Assembly (NCBI RefSeq): GCF_000282455.1
Contig: NZ_AKJG01000013.1
Coordinates: 1 to 52,810, forward strand
DNA from: Pseudomonas sp. GM74
GTDB lineage: Bacteria > Pseudomonadota > Gammaproteobacteria > Pseudomonadales > Pseudomonadaceae
Length of the DNA stretch: 52,810 nt
Direction of reading: 5' to 3'
Part shown: positions 15,943 through 24,348 of the stretch, one piece after another
Position numbering within the stretch: the stretch's first letter is position 1
Layout: each line of letters opens with the position of its first letter
Notes under the pieces: generated by a model
What the model was told of the DNA's origin: nothing
Database searches by the model: none
Seen by the model: only the letters and a program-made list of their open reading frames with translations
Translations under genes and position numbers: made by a program

Positions 15943-16887
15943 TTACTCCTCTGCCCCGGCAGCTGAATGCGAGTTCATGTCCATTCCTTGCGTAGCGGCC
16001 ACTTCTTTCTCTTCTTTCTCGTGCTTCACTTTCGGACCCGGTTTCATGCCTTCGTACTTGTCGACGATGGTCTGGAACAGGTTCGGCGTCACCGAGGAGT
16101 AGAGCTCGACTGGGTTGTTCTGGCTCTGCTTGGCAAGGGCTGCGTATTCAGCTTGTTCAAGCTGTTTAGGTGCCTTTTTGACTTCACTTACCCAGGCGTC
16201 GAAATCTTCCTGGGAAGTTGCGATCGCTTTGAATTTCATGCCGGTGAAACCAGCGCCGCTGTAGTTGGCGGAGATACCGTCCATTTCAGCGTTTTCGTTG
16301 GCGATCAGGTGCAGCTTGGTCTGCATGCCCGCCATCGCGTAGATCTGGCCGCCCAGCGCAGGGATGAAGAACGAGTTCATCACGGCGTCAGAGGTAATGC
16401 GGAAGTTGATCGGGGTGTGCGCCGGGAACACGATCTTGTTGACCGTGGCGATGCCTTGTTCCGGGTAGATGAACAGCCACTTCCAGTCCAGCGCGACCAC
16501 TTCGATGGTCACCGGCTTCACGTCGGATTCCAGCGGTTTGTACGGGTCAAGGGCGTGGGTCGACTTGTAGGTGACGTAACCCAGGGCAATGATGATCAGC
16601 ACAGGAACAGCCCACACCGCGATCTCGATCTTGGTGGAGTGGTTCCATTTCGGGGTGTAGGTAGCGTTGGTGTTGGACGCGCGGTATTTCCAGGCGAACA
16701 GGAAGGTCATGACGATGACCGGAACCACGACCAACAGCATCAGCAGCGTTGCGGTGATGATCAGGTTTCGCTCGTCCAGACCGACCTGGCCCTTGGGATT
16801 GAGCAAGGTCATGTTGCAGCCTGACAGCAACAACGTGCCGATCAGCGGCAATAAGCCTAGTAGTCTGGGGTACCTGTTTTTACTCAT
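15943..16887 (-). CDS. cyoA: Cytochrome bo3 ubiquinol oxidase subunit II
   Basis: This 314-residue lipoprotein subunit II has a lipobox LLLSGC at about residues 20-25 from the chosen start, two membrane helices and a periplasmic cupredoxin domain lacking the CuA ligands, as in quinol oxidases. The ATG at 16887 is preferred to the in-frame ATG at 16941 because it has a GAGGT site at about 7 nt and gives a normal lipoprotein signal. The C-terminal tail is His/Met/Glu-rich. It is the first gene of the cyo operon. Confidence 0.95.
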   Translation of the reverse strand: MSKNRYPRLLGLLPLIGTLLLSGCNMTLLNPKGQVGLDERNLIITATLLMLLVVVPVIVMTFLFAWKYRASNTNATYTPKWNHSTKIEIAVWAVPVLIIIALGYVTYKSTHALDPYKPLESDVKPVTIEVVALDWKWLFIYPEQGIATVNKIVFPAHTPINFRITSDAVMNSFFIPALGGQIYAMAGMQTKLHLIANENAEMDGISANYSGAGFTGMKFKAIATSQEDFDAWVSEVKKAPKQLEQAEYAALAKQSQNNPVELYSSVTPNLFQTIVDKYEGMKPGPKVKHEKEEKEVAATQGMDMNSHSAAGAEE

Positions 16888-17656
16888 CTCACGACCTCTA
16901 AAGCAGCTTGCGCAATGCAGTTGGGTTTTGATCGCCAACACTTCACCCTGCCAAGGGTTGGCATTTTTCTTGGATTGAATAAGGGCATGCCCGTCGCGCG
17001 TCAGACGCTGTACGACAAATCCCGGGCCTGCGGTGAGTTCTTATTCGAATACGTGGTCAAAGGCCTTTTTACAGACCAATTCCATTTGGTGCGGGTAGTT
17101 GGAGGCTCCGACACCTGGGCATCGCATGAAGCCACCAGACCTCTCGACACCCTGTTTCTGCTCACGCCTGGTTAAGATTTGAGCAGTGCCGGGAATTCAG
17201 TGCGGGCGATTGTAGATATGTAATGTTTTATAAACCATGTCTCATCCCGAAATAATTTTTATCCGAACCGGCAACAATCATTAACCGTTTTCGCAAAAGT
17301 GGCGCATCTTATCGAAATTCATTCTCAACAAAAACACCAAAATAAGTAGGTCTTCCACCCACGGTTCAGACAGTATCGAGTCCTTCCTCTGTGCCCTTGA
17401 CCTTGCCCAAGGCCCGATATGACGGGGGCTGCGGCCATTCGCCAGAGCCTGTTAAAACTGCCTGTTCGCGCTCACAACAGAGAAAAACGAAAGCCTGCAA
17501 AACAGCCCGATTTCGTTACGTTTCCATGCACTAATCCGGCCTTCTCGAACGCCCTGCGGCACTCGCTCTGTGACAACATGTCGCACACGTGTCGCACCCT
17601 TGATTGCCGCCCGTCACGGTCTTTTTACCCAGCCTCTGAAATGTGCCGCGCAAGAC
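16888..17656 (-). promoter_or_regulatory. Long upstream region of the cyo operon, no gene found
   Basis: About 770 nt separate cyoA from the dsbB terminator. Short ORFs here lack codon bias, ribosome-binding sites or recognisable sequence. The part from 17200 to 17360 is distinctly AT-rich and is the likely promoter area; a minus-strand TACAAT (17209-17214) is a weak -10 candidate and would imply a leader of about 320 nt. A GGGCATGCCC palindrome lies around 16983-16992. Redox regulators control cyo in pseudomonads, but I could not place a convincing site. Confidence 0.5.
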
Positions 17657-17698
17657 AAAAAAAGCCCCGACCCTCTCTTCGAGGACCGGGGCTTTTTT
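17657..17698 (-). terminator. Intrinsic terminator of dsbB
   Basis: An A-tract plus GCCCCG pairs with CGGGGC plus a T-tract around an 18-nt interior with a partial stem. On the minus strand it follows the dsbB stop by about 30 nt. The T-runs on both sides make it potentially bidirectional. Confidence 0.88.
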
Positions 17699-17726
17699 GT
17701 CCGACAATGCGCGGCGGCAGATGACC

Positions 17727-18236
17727 TCAGCGCAGTGTTTTGCGGTTACGCGAGGTGAGCAACGGCACCAGCACCACGATCAGCACGAAGGCGACCAGTG
17801 CCCACTGCGCCAGCGACAGACCGAGGATCGGCGGGTATGGCGTGGAACAGAAACCGTCGACCTGGAAACCCAGCGGGAAGATTTTCGCCAGTGGCAAGTC
17901 ATCGACAATCGGTTGCAGCACATCGATGCCGCAGCTGACCGCTGGATAGAATTGCGTATAGACGTGATGCCCGGCAACGCCTGCGCCTGCCACTGCACAG
18001 ATCACCACCAGGGTTTCAAACACCGTGATGCTGCGACGGCCGCGCATGGCCGCGCCGATGAAGGCAAAGATCGCGATCAGCAGCAACGCGTAACGTTGCA
18101 GGATGCACAGCGGGCAAGGGGCCTCGCCCAGAACAATTTGCATGTACAGCGCACCGCCGATCAGCGCCAGGCAAATGATGCCCAACAACACCAGGTAGCG
18201 CCGTTCACGCCCCAACCGCATGGATTCATCGCTCAT
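17727..18236 (-). CDS. dsbB: Disulfide bond formation protein DsbB
   Basis: This is a 169-residue inner-membrane quinone-linked oxidase that reoxidises DsbA. It has four hydrophobic helices, the first periplasmic cysteine pair as CPLC (APCPLCILQRY) and the second pair as SCGID with a Cys 26 residues later in GFCSTP. The ATG at 18236 is chosen for its AAGGGA site; the track of upstream in-frame codons is Pro-rich and unlike the family. It is a single gene with its own terminator. A second dsbB-like gene is common in Pseudomonas, so paralogue identity (dsbB versus dsbH) is not settled. Confidence 0.9.
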   Translation of the reverse strand: MSDESMRLGRERRYLVLLGIICLALIGGALYMQIVLGEAPCPLCILQRYALLLIAIFAFIGAAMRGRRSITVFETLVVICAVAGAGVAGHHVYTQFYPAVSCGIDVLQPIVDDLPLAKIFPLGFQVDGFCSTPYPPILGLSLAQWALVAFVLIVVLVPLLTSRNRKTLR

Positions 18237-18391
18237 CGCGTTTCCCTTCAAAATATCGATTGCCCGCCAGTCTACACGCTGGCCCGGACCTTTGAGAGTC
18301 TGGAGCATGTGAGGGGGATTCGGGGGAATAGACGACAAGGCGGTTAAGAAGGGATTAACTTTCTGGCTTTTTTCAGTTCAGGACCGAGGTG

Positions 18392-18494
18392 AAGCCATCG
18401 CGGGCAAGCCACGCTCCCACAGGTTTTGTGTCGTTCACATCAATCTGGATCGACACAAATCACTGTGGGAGCGTGGCTTGCCCGCGATGAAGGC
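18392..18494. repeat. REPIN with internal hairpin
   Basis: Inverted REP arms at 18392-18422 and 18463-18494 share the variant GTGGGAGCGTGGCTTGCCCG. Between them TTTGTGTCG pairs with CGACACAAA, giving a nested hairpin. It lies between the hmp stop and dsbB start. Confidence 0.85.
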
Positions 18495-18530
18495 GACGCG
18501 GTGAGCCTGCTGGCCCACCACGCCAACCCC

Positions 18531-19712
18531 TTACTCCAGCGCCGCTGCCGGCCCGAAGAACTCATAGCGGCTTTGCTTCTCCGGCACACCCAGCGCCTTG
18601 AGATGGCGCTTGATGGACGCCATGAAACCTTTCGGCCCCAGGAAGTAAGCATCCAGGTCACGCTGCTCCGGCAGCCATGCATCCAACTGCTGCTGGCTCA
18701 ACAAACCGACCTTGTGCGCCGCCGGACTCACGCCGTCGTCCTCGGAGTAGCAATAGAAGCGCTTGAGTTGCGGGTGACGTTCGGCCAGGCCATCGATCCA
18801 GTCGCGGAAAGCATGGACGCTGCCGTTGCGCGCGCAGTGGATGAAATGCACCGGCCGCCGGGTTTCCAGCGCCGCTTCGAGCATTGCCAGGGTCGGGGTG
18901 ATGCCGACACCACCGCTGATCAGCACCAATGGTTTGTCGCTGGCGGTCAGGATGAACTCGCCCGATGGCGGGAACAGCTGGATGCTGGCGCCAACATGCA
19001 ACTGGTCGTGCAGGAAGTTGGAAGCACGGCCACCGTCCTCGCGTTTTACACTGATGCGGTACTGGCCATTGTTCGCCAGCGCCGACAGCGAGTAGTTACG
19101 ACGGATCTCTTCCCCGTCGAGGATCAGTTTCATGCCGATGTACTGGCCGGGCTCTGCCACCAGGATCGGACCTTTGTCCGCAGGTTCAAAGTAGAACGAG
19201 GTGATCTCTGCGCTCTCCTCGACCTTGCCGGCCACGATGAATTCCCGCGCCCCGCGCCAGCCGCCGTGGGCCTGTTCTTTTTGGTCGTAAACGCTGGCTT
19301 CGGCGCCGATCAGGATGTCCGCCAGTTGGCCGTAGGCTGCGCCCCAGGCCGCGATCACTTGCGGGGTGGCGATCTCTTCGCCCAATACTTCGGCGATGGC
19401 CCGCAGCAGGCAGCTGCCGACAATCGGATAGTGTTCTGGCAGGATCTGCAGGGCCACGTGCTTGTTGATGATTTTGGCCACCAGGTCGCCCAACTGGTCG
19501 AGCTGGTCGATATGCCGCGCATACATCAATACGCCGTTAGCCAGAGCACGCGGCTGATCACCGCTGGCCTGGTGGGCCTGGTTGAACAGCGGGCGGACTT
19601 GCGGGTATTCGGAGAGCATCATGCGGTAGAAGTGCGTGATCAGCGCCTCACCACCGCTTTCGAGCAGCGGCACGGTGGATTTGATGATGGCACGGTCTTG
19701 AGCGCTCAGCAT
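18531..19712 (-). CDS. hmp: Flavohemoglobin, nitric oxide dioxygenase
   Basis: This 393-residue protein converts NO and O2 to nitrate using NAD(P)H. The globin domain (1 to about 138) keeps the distal Tyr29 and Gln53 and proximal His85 at the E. coli Hmp positions. The FAD-binding domain has RRNYSLS (about 205-211), and the NAD-binding domain has GGVGITP (about 270). The ATG at 19712 follows AGGAG. It is divergent from norR and downstream of a sigma-54-like promoter and NorR-type sites, so NO-induced expression is expected. In Pseudomonas the gene is also called fhp. Confidence 0.96.
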   Translation of the reverse strand: MLSAQDRAIIKSTVPLLESGGEALITHFYRMMLSEYPQVRPLFNQAHQASGDQPRALANGVLMYARHIDQLDQLGDLVAKIINKHVALQILPEHYPIVGSCLLRAIAEVLGEEIATPQVIAAWGAAYGQLADILIGAEASVYDQKEQAHGGWRGAREFIVAGKVEESAEITSFYFEPADKGPILVAEPGQYIGMKLILDGEEIRRNYSLSALANNGQYRISVKREDGGRASNFLHDQLHVGASIQLFPPSGEFILTASDKPLVLISGGVGITPTLAMLEAALETRRPVHFIHCARNGSVHAFRDWIDGLAERHPQLKRFYCYSEDDGVSPAAHKVGLLSQQQLDAWLPEQRDLDAYFLGPKGFMASIKRHLKALGVPEKQSRYEFFGPAAALE

Positions 19713-19760
19713 AAGGTGACTCCTGGTCTTCTTGGGTTGCTAACGGACTTCCCTATGCTT

Positions 19761-19777
19761 ATCAGTTTTCGTGCCAA
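19761..19777 (-). promoter_or_regulatory. Candidate sigma-54 promoter of hmp
   Basis: On the minus strand TTGGCAC (complement of 19771-19777) is followed after five bases by CTGAT (complement of 19761-19765). The -24 element matches consensus fully and the -12 element is imperfect. It lies about 50 nt upstream of hmp and near three NorR-type sites, as expected for a NorR/RpoN-dependent gene. Confidence 0.6.
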
Positions 19778-19817
19778 CTATTTAGTTCTTAAAAATCAAT
19801 AAGTTAATAACTCAATA

Positions 19818-19873
19818 GTCATTTCGACACTGCCTGCTTTATAGTCATACCGACTACACGGAGTCACTATGAC
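19818..19873. promoter_or_regulatory. Three NorR-type enhancer sites
   Basis: Three GT-N7-AC elements occur: GTCATTTCGAC (19818-19828), GTCATACCGAC (19844-19854) and the perfect GTCACTATGAC (19863-19873). The last covers the norR start codon (ATG 19869), so NorR binding there could also repress its own synthesis. E. coli norVW likewise has three NorR sites. Confidence 0.75.
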
Positions 19874-21419
19874 TGCAAAACCGCTGCTCACCGCCCTGCT
19901 GCCCCTGGTCTCCGACCTGTCCCGCGAACTGCCCGAGGGCGAGCGTTATCGACGCCTGCTGGAGGCCATGCGCGCCCTGCTGCCGTGCGATGCCGCCGCC
20001 CTGCTGCGCCTCGATGGTGAATGGCTGGTGCCGCTGGCCGTTGACGGCTTGAGTACCGACACCCTCGGTCGGCGTTTCAAGGTCAACGAGCACCCGCGTT
20101 TCGAAGCGCTGCTCAGCGGCCCCGGCCCGACCCGTTTCGCTGCCGACAGCGACTTGCCCGACCCTTATGACGGCCTGGTCGATGGCCTGGATGATCATCT
20201 GGAAGTTCACGACTGCATGGGTTGCCCATTGTTCATCGACGAGCGCCCCTGGGGTCTGCTGACCCTCGATGCCCTCGACCCGGAGCGCTTCGAACCGATC
20301 GAACTGGACGCCCTGCAGGCCTTCGCCAGCCTCGCGGCGGCCACGGTCAACGCCGCCGAGCGCATCGAGCGGTTGAACAACCGGGTCGAAGATGAACATC
20401 AACGCGCCGAGGTCTACCGCCAGGCCAGCGGCCAGCAGAATCGCGAGATGATTGGCCAGAGCAAGGCCCACAAGCGTCTGGTCGAAGAAATCAGCCTGGT
20501 GGGCGGCAGCGACCTGACCGTGTTGATCACCGGCGAAACCGGAGTCGGCAAGGAGTTGGTGGCCCAGGCCATCCATGCCGCCTCGCCCCGCGCCGACAAG
20601 CCGATCATCAGCCTCAACTGCGCCGCGCTGCCCGACACCTTGGTGGAGAGCGAGTTGTTCGGCCATGTTCGTGGCGCATTTACCGGGGCGATGAACGACC
20701 GCCGTGGCAAGTTCGAACTGGCCAATGGCGGCACGCTGTTTCTCGATGAAGTCGGTGAGTTGTCGCTGACCGTGCAGGCCAAATTGCTGCGGGTGCTGCA
20801 GAGCGGTCAGTTGCAGCGACTGGGTTCGGATCAGGAGCATCAGGTCGACGTGCGCCTGATCGCGGCGACCAACCGCGACCTCGCCGAAGAAGTGCGCAGC
20901 GGCCGTTACCGCGCCGACTTCTACCATCGCCTCAGCGTTTATCCGCTGCTGGTACCGGCCCTGCGCGATCGCGGGCGCGATGTGCTGCTGCTCAGCGGTT
21001 ACTTCCTGGAGCAGAATCGCTCGCGCATGGGCCTCAACAGCCTGCGCCTGAACAGCGACGCCCAAGCCGCGCTATTGGCCTACGACTGGCCCGGCAATGT
21101 GCGTGAGCTTGAACACCTGATCGGCCGCAGCGCCTTGAAAGCCCTGGGCAATTGCAAGGAACGGCCGAGGATTCTAAGCCTGAGCGCAGCCGACCTGGAC
21201 TTGCCCAATGCCAGCGTTGAAGCCGCCGCCGAGCAACCCGTCGCTACCATCACGCAAGCGGTGACCGGCGATTTGCGCGAGGCCACCGAGCGTTATCAGC
21301 GCCAATTGATCGGTGCCTGCCTGGAGCGGCACAACAACAACTGGGCAAGCGCGGCCCGTGAGCTAGGCCTGGATCGGGCGAACCTGGGGCGGATGGCCAA
21401 AAGGCTCGGCATGAAGTGA
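19869..21419 (+). CDS. norR: NO-responsive sigma-54 activator NorR (FhpR)
   Basis: This 516-residue protein has a GAF domain (about 20-165) containing a His114-Asp-Cys116 motif in the iron/NO-sensing area, an AAA+ domain with Walker A GETGVGKE (about 223-230) and the sigma-54 contact loop GAFTGA, and a Fis-type helix-turn-helix at the C-terminus (NNWASAARELGLDRANL). It activates divergent hmp in response to NO. The ATG at 19869 follows GGAG, itself inside a NorR-type site. In Pseudomonas this role is described for FhpR, a NorR relative. Confidence 0.95.
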   Translation: MTAKPLLTALLPLVSDLSRELPEGERYRRLLEAMRALLPCDAAALLRLDGEWLVPLAVDGLSTDTLGRRFKVNEHPRFEALLSGPGPTRFAADSDLPDPYDGLVDGLDDHLEVHDCMGCPLFIDERPWGLLTLDALDPERFEPIELDALQAFASLAAATVNAAERIERLNNRVEDEHQRAEVYRQASGQQNREMIGQSKAHKRLVEEISLVGGSDLTVLITGETGVGKELVAQAIHAASPRADKPIISLNCAALPDTLVESELFGHVRGAFTGAMNDRRGKFELANGGTLFLDEVGELSLTVQAKLLRVLQSGQLQRLGSDQEHQVDVRLIAATNRDLAEEVRSGRYRADFYHRLSVYPLLVPALRDRGRDVLLLSGYFLEQNRSRMGLNSLRLNSDAQAALLAYDWPGNVRELEHLIGRSALKALGNCKERPRILSLSAADLDLPNASVEAAAEQPVATITQAVTGDLREATERYQRQLIGACLERHNNNWASAARELGLDRANLGRMAKRLGMK

Positions 21420-21563
21420 AGGCCCATCCGGGCGGCGTTCCGACGAAGATGGCCTGACATTCAATGCAAATGCTAAAGCCTGCCCCCGACAAGTCGATAA
21501 CCCGGCATCGAAGTCATCGGCGATCCCGGGATTGCCCGTCACCTTTTTCCTGAGAAGGTTCTT

Positions 21564-22466
21564 ATGTCCTCCACCAAAGCCCGCGCAGACTCACTTTCGC
21601 TTCTGCTGTTTACCTTGCGCAGCGGCAAGCTGATGGCGATCAACCTGCTCAAGGTCAGCGAAATCATTCCCTGCCCGCCGTTGACCAAACTGCCGGAGTC
21701 GCACCCTCACGTCAAAGGCATCGCCACCCTGCGCGGAGCCTCGCTGTCGGTGATCGACCTCAGCCGTGCCATTGGTGAGCGTCCGCTGGAAGACCCCAAC
21801 GGTGGCTGCCTGATCGTCACCGACGTCAGCCGCTCCAAGCAGGGCCTGCACGTGCAGGCCGTGAGCAAGATCGTCCATTGTCTGACCACTGACATCCGCC
21901 CGCCGCCCTTCGGCTCCGGTGGATTGCGTGCCTACATCACCGGCGTGACGTCGGTCGATGGCACCCTGGTGCAAGTGCTGGACATCGAAAAAGTCATCCA
22001 CGGCATTGCCCCGGCACAAATCGAAATGGCGCCGACCGAACTGAGCATGGAAGACGCCGAGCTGCTCGGCAACGCGCGCATCCTGGTGGTCGACGACAGC
22101 CAGGTCGCCTTGCAGCAATCGGTGCACACCCTGCGTAACCTTGGCCTGCAATGCCATACGGCCCGCAGCGCCAAGGAAGCCATCGACTGCCTGCTGGACC
22201 TGCAAGGCACCGCGCAGCAGATCAACCTGATCGTCTCCGACATCGAAATGTCGGAGATGGACGGCTACGCCTTCACCCGCACCCTGCGGGAAACCCCGGA
22301 TTTCGCACATCTTTATGTACTGCTGCACACCTCGCTGGACAGTGCGATGAACGCCGAGAAAGCACGACTGGCCGGGGCGAACGCGGTGCTGACCAAATTT
22401 TCTTCGCCGGAATTGACCCAGTGCCTGATCACTGCGGCCAAGGCTGTCGCCGAACAGGGTTATTGA
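21564..22466 (+). CDS. cheV: Chemotaxis coupling protein CheV
   Basis: This 300-residue protein has an N-terminal CheW-like domain (about 10-150) and a C-terminal response-regulator receiver domain (about 170-295). Receiver residues are visible: the acidic pair in LVVDDSQ, the phosphoacceptor Asp in IVSDIEMSEMDG and the conserved Lys in LTKFSS. CheV couples chemoreceptors to CheA. Pseudomonads carry several cheV paralogues; which one this is cannot be told. A REP-like fragment precedes it at about 21430-21450. The GNAT gene follows after 3 nt. Confidence 0.93.
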   Translation: MSSTKARADSLSLLLFTLRSGKLMAINLLKVSEIIPCPPLTKLPESHPHVKGIATLRGASLSVIDLSRAIGERPLEDPNGGCLIVTDVSRSKQGLHVQAVSKIVHCLTTDIRPPPFGSGGLRAYITGVTSVDGTLVQVLDIEKVIHGIAPAQIEMAPTELSMEDAELLGNARILVVDDSQVALQQSVHTLRNLGLQCHTARSAKEAIDCLLDLQGTAQQINLIVSDIEMSEMDGYAFTRTLRETPDFAHLYVLLHTSLDSAMNAEKARLAGANAVLTKFSSPELTQCLITAAKAVAEQGY

Positions 22467-22469
22467 GCG

Positions 22470-22952
22470 TTGAACGAAGAATTTTGCTGGCTGATGCGGC
22501 GCGACCTCTCTGTCGTCGTGCCGTCGCCCGATTGGCCAGCCGGCCTGCAATTGAGCGAGTACCGCCCGGAACTGGGCGCCGCCGTGCACCGATTGATGGA
22601 GTTCGGTTATCTTGAGGGCGGCGGTCGCGTAGCCGCGCTGGAGATGTGGCAACGGCAGTTCGAAACCGACCCGGAATATGACCAGGCCCTGTGCTTCATT
22701 GTCCTGGATGCCGGAGAAGTGGTGGGCGTTTGCCAGTGCTGGACGAGTGCCTATATCAAGAACCTGGTGGTGCATCCGCGGTTTCAGGGCCGGGGGTTGG
22801 GACGTGCCCTGTTGTTGCAGGCGTTCAAGGTGTTCCAGCAGCGGCGTGAAGGTTTCGTTGACCTGAAGGTGCGTGAAGACAACCTTCGGGCCCGGCGCTT
22901 GTATGAAAGTGTCGGGATGCGAGCGGTTCGCCGGGAGCCGGTTCCACTCTGA
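22470..22952 (+). CDS. GNAT-family N-acetyltransferase
   Basis: This is a protein of about 160 residues with the GNAT acetyl-CoA loop QGRGLGRALL and the C-terminal RLYESVGM motif typical of the family. The TTG at 22470, 3 nt after the cheV stop, gives the longest frame; an ATG at 22494 is an alternative start. It is probably co-transcribed with cheV. The substrate is unknown. Confidence 0.85.
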   Translation: MNEEFCWLMRRDLSVVVPSPDWPAGLQLSEYRPELGAAVHRLMEFGYLEGGGRVAALEMWQRQFETDPEYDQALCFIVLDAGEVVGVCQCWTSAYIKNLVVHPRFQGRGLGRALLLQAFKVFQQRREGFVDLKVREDNLRARRLYESVGMRAVRREPVPL

Positions 22953-22964
22953 CATGCCGCCATC

Positions 22965-23069
22965 GTCGGAACGCCGCCCGGAGCAAGCTCCCACAGGTTA
23001 CCCGCCGAACACACAATCTGTGGCCACACTCGACCACGGTGGGAGCGAGCTTGCTCGCGAAGAGGCCGG
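22965..23069. repeat. REPIN, mixed variants
   Basis: The left arm is the GTCGGAACGCCGCCCGGAGC variant followed by AAGCTCCCAC, and the right arm is the common GTGGGAGCGAGCTTGCTCGC form, inverted relative to each other. The left variant recurs near 21430 and 29840. Confidence 0.75.
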
Positions 23070-23135
23070 CAAAGTCTCCATCAATCTTTCAGGCATACTC
23101 CTGCTCTGGCCACTCAGCCCAAGGAAGCCTGAACC

Positions 23136-23462
23136 ATGAAAGCTGCGCCCCTGATTCTATTTTGCTTCACAGCCCTCACCTCCCACGCCCACGCCTCCAG
23201 CCCTGACGCCTGGGCCACCTACGACAAAGCCGTACTCACCAGCTGCACCAAAGCCAGCGGTTTGAAGGACAGCAAACCGGTCGGCAACGCCGCGCAGTTC
23301 GATGACCGGGTCGGCTACACCGCGCTCCTGCTCCAGGGCCAGTACCCGCAAAAGCACATGAAAGGCGCACAAGGCACCGAGTTGTGCCTGTACAACAAAA
23401 AGAGCAAAACCGCGTATGTCACCGAATGGGACTCCATCCACCCGACCGGCAAGACAAACTGA
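23136..23462 (+). CDS. Small exported protein, unknown function
   Basis: This 108-residue protein has a clear Sec signal peptide (about 1-20, ending in SHAHA) and a mature part of about 88 residues with two cysteines (in TSCTKAS and ELCLYNK) that could form a disulfide in the periplasm. AAGGA lies upstream of the ATG. I do not recognise a domain. Codon use is typical of the genome, so the gene looks real. Confidence 0.7.
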   Translation: MKAAPLILFCFTALTSHAHASSPDAWATYDKAVLTSCTKASGLKDSKPVGNAAQFDDRVGYTALLLQGQYPQKHMKGAQGTELCLYNKKSKTAYVTEWDSIHPTGKTN

Positions 23463-23545
23463 ATGGCGCATAACTTGCTTCGATAACGGCCTTTGCGGCG
23501 GCATTCTGTCGCCGTTTCATGCCCTGTGATGCGAATGAACGCTCA

Positions 23546-24295
23546 ATGAATACGACGTTTTCCTGTGTAGGCTGCGGCAAATGCTGCAACGACCACCATG
23601 TGCCCCTGACCTTGAGCGAAGCCCGGATGTGGACAGCCGACGGCGGTCAGGTGATCGTGCTGGTGGAAGCCTTTCTGGGCAATGGCCTGGGTCTGCCGAT
23701 GCACCAACGGGAACACGCCGAACGGCGCTCGGCGGAGGTGCGCAGCGGTGAATCCGAAGCGTACGTGGCCATCACCTTCGCCGCCTACAATGTCGGCCCC
23801 TGCCGGAATCTTGACGAAGACAACCTCTGTCGCATCTACGAACGCCGGCCGCTGGTGTGCCGTATCTATCCGATGGAAATCAATCCGCACATACCTCTGA
23901 ACATCGCCGTGAAGGAATGTCCGCCCGAGTCGTGGGAAAAAGGACCGGACCTGATTGTAGGCGGTGAACTGGTAGACCGGGAGCTATCGGAATTGATCCA
24001 GCGCTCCCGTCAGGCCGATCGCAATGACATTCAGATGAAGGATGCGATTTGCGCGTTGCTGGGGATTCGGACAACCGCGCTGAAGGGCGATGGATTCACC
24101 GCTTATCTGCCGGACATGAACGAGTTCGCCACGATCGTCGATGAATTGACCGGACAGGCCTTGCCGCAATGGAGCAGCGAATGGCTGTTCCATGTCTCGA
24201 CTGAGGATGTCGCCGGACAGGTACTTGCGGCCGGCGCTCAAGTGGCGACGGATGCGCCGGCGAACTATGCGTTTATTTCATTGCGCACGGCCTGA
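23546..24295 (+). CDS. YkgJ-family cysteine-cluster protein
   Basis: This protein of about 249 residues has an N-terminal CxxCxxCC cluster (SCVGCGKCC) and later paired cysteines in GPCRNLDEDNLCRIYERRPLVCRIYP, the pattern of the YkgJ/Fe-S or zinc-chelating family. The exact role of the family is not established. I use the ATG at 23546, which places the cluster near the N-terminus as in relatives; an in-frame ATG at 23519 adds nine residues. The C-terminal half (about 150-249) has no recognised domain and is longer than in minimal family members. Confidence 0.8.
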   Translation: MNTTFSCVGCGKCCNDHHVPLTLSEARMWTADGGQVIVLVEAFLGNGLGLPMHQREHAERRSAEVRSGESEAYVAITFAAYNVGPCRNLDEDNLCRIYERRPLVCRIYPMEINPHIPLNIAVKECPPESWEKGPDLIVGGELVDRELSELIQRSRQADRNDIQMKDAICALLGIRTTALKGDGFTAYLPDMNEFATIVDELTGQALPQWSSEWLFHVSTEDVAGQVLAAGAQVATDAPANYAFISLRTA

Positions 24296-24348
24296 ACGCC
24301 TGACTCTGACGCAAACTCGATCTGCGCCAGAGCGATTCCAGCGTTATG

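Noticed and set aside
16915..17175. Short plus-strand ORF in the cyo upstream region
   Set aside because: No ribosome-binding site, no recognised features and no codon bias.
17419..17724. Plus-strand ORF before dsbB terminator
   Set aside because: It runs through the intrinsic terminator hairpin and is Cys/Arg/Pro-rich, so not a likely protein.
19854..21065. Minus-strand ORF of 403 codons opposite norR
   Set aside because: Antisense shadow of the NorR gene; Gln/Ala-rich low-complexity translation without domains.
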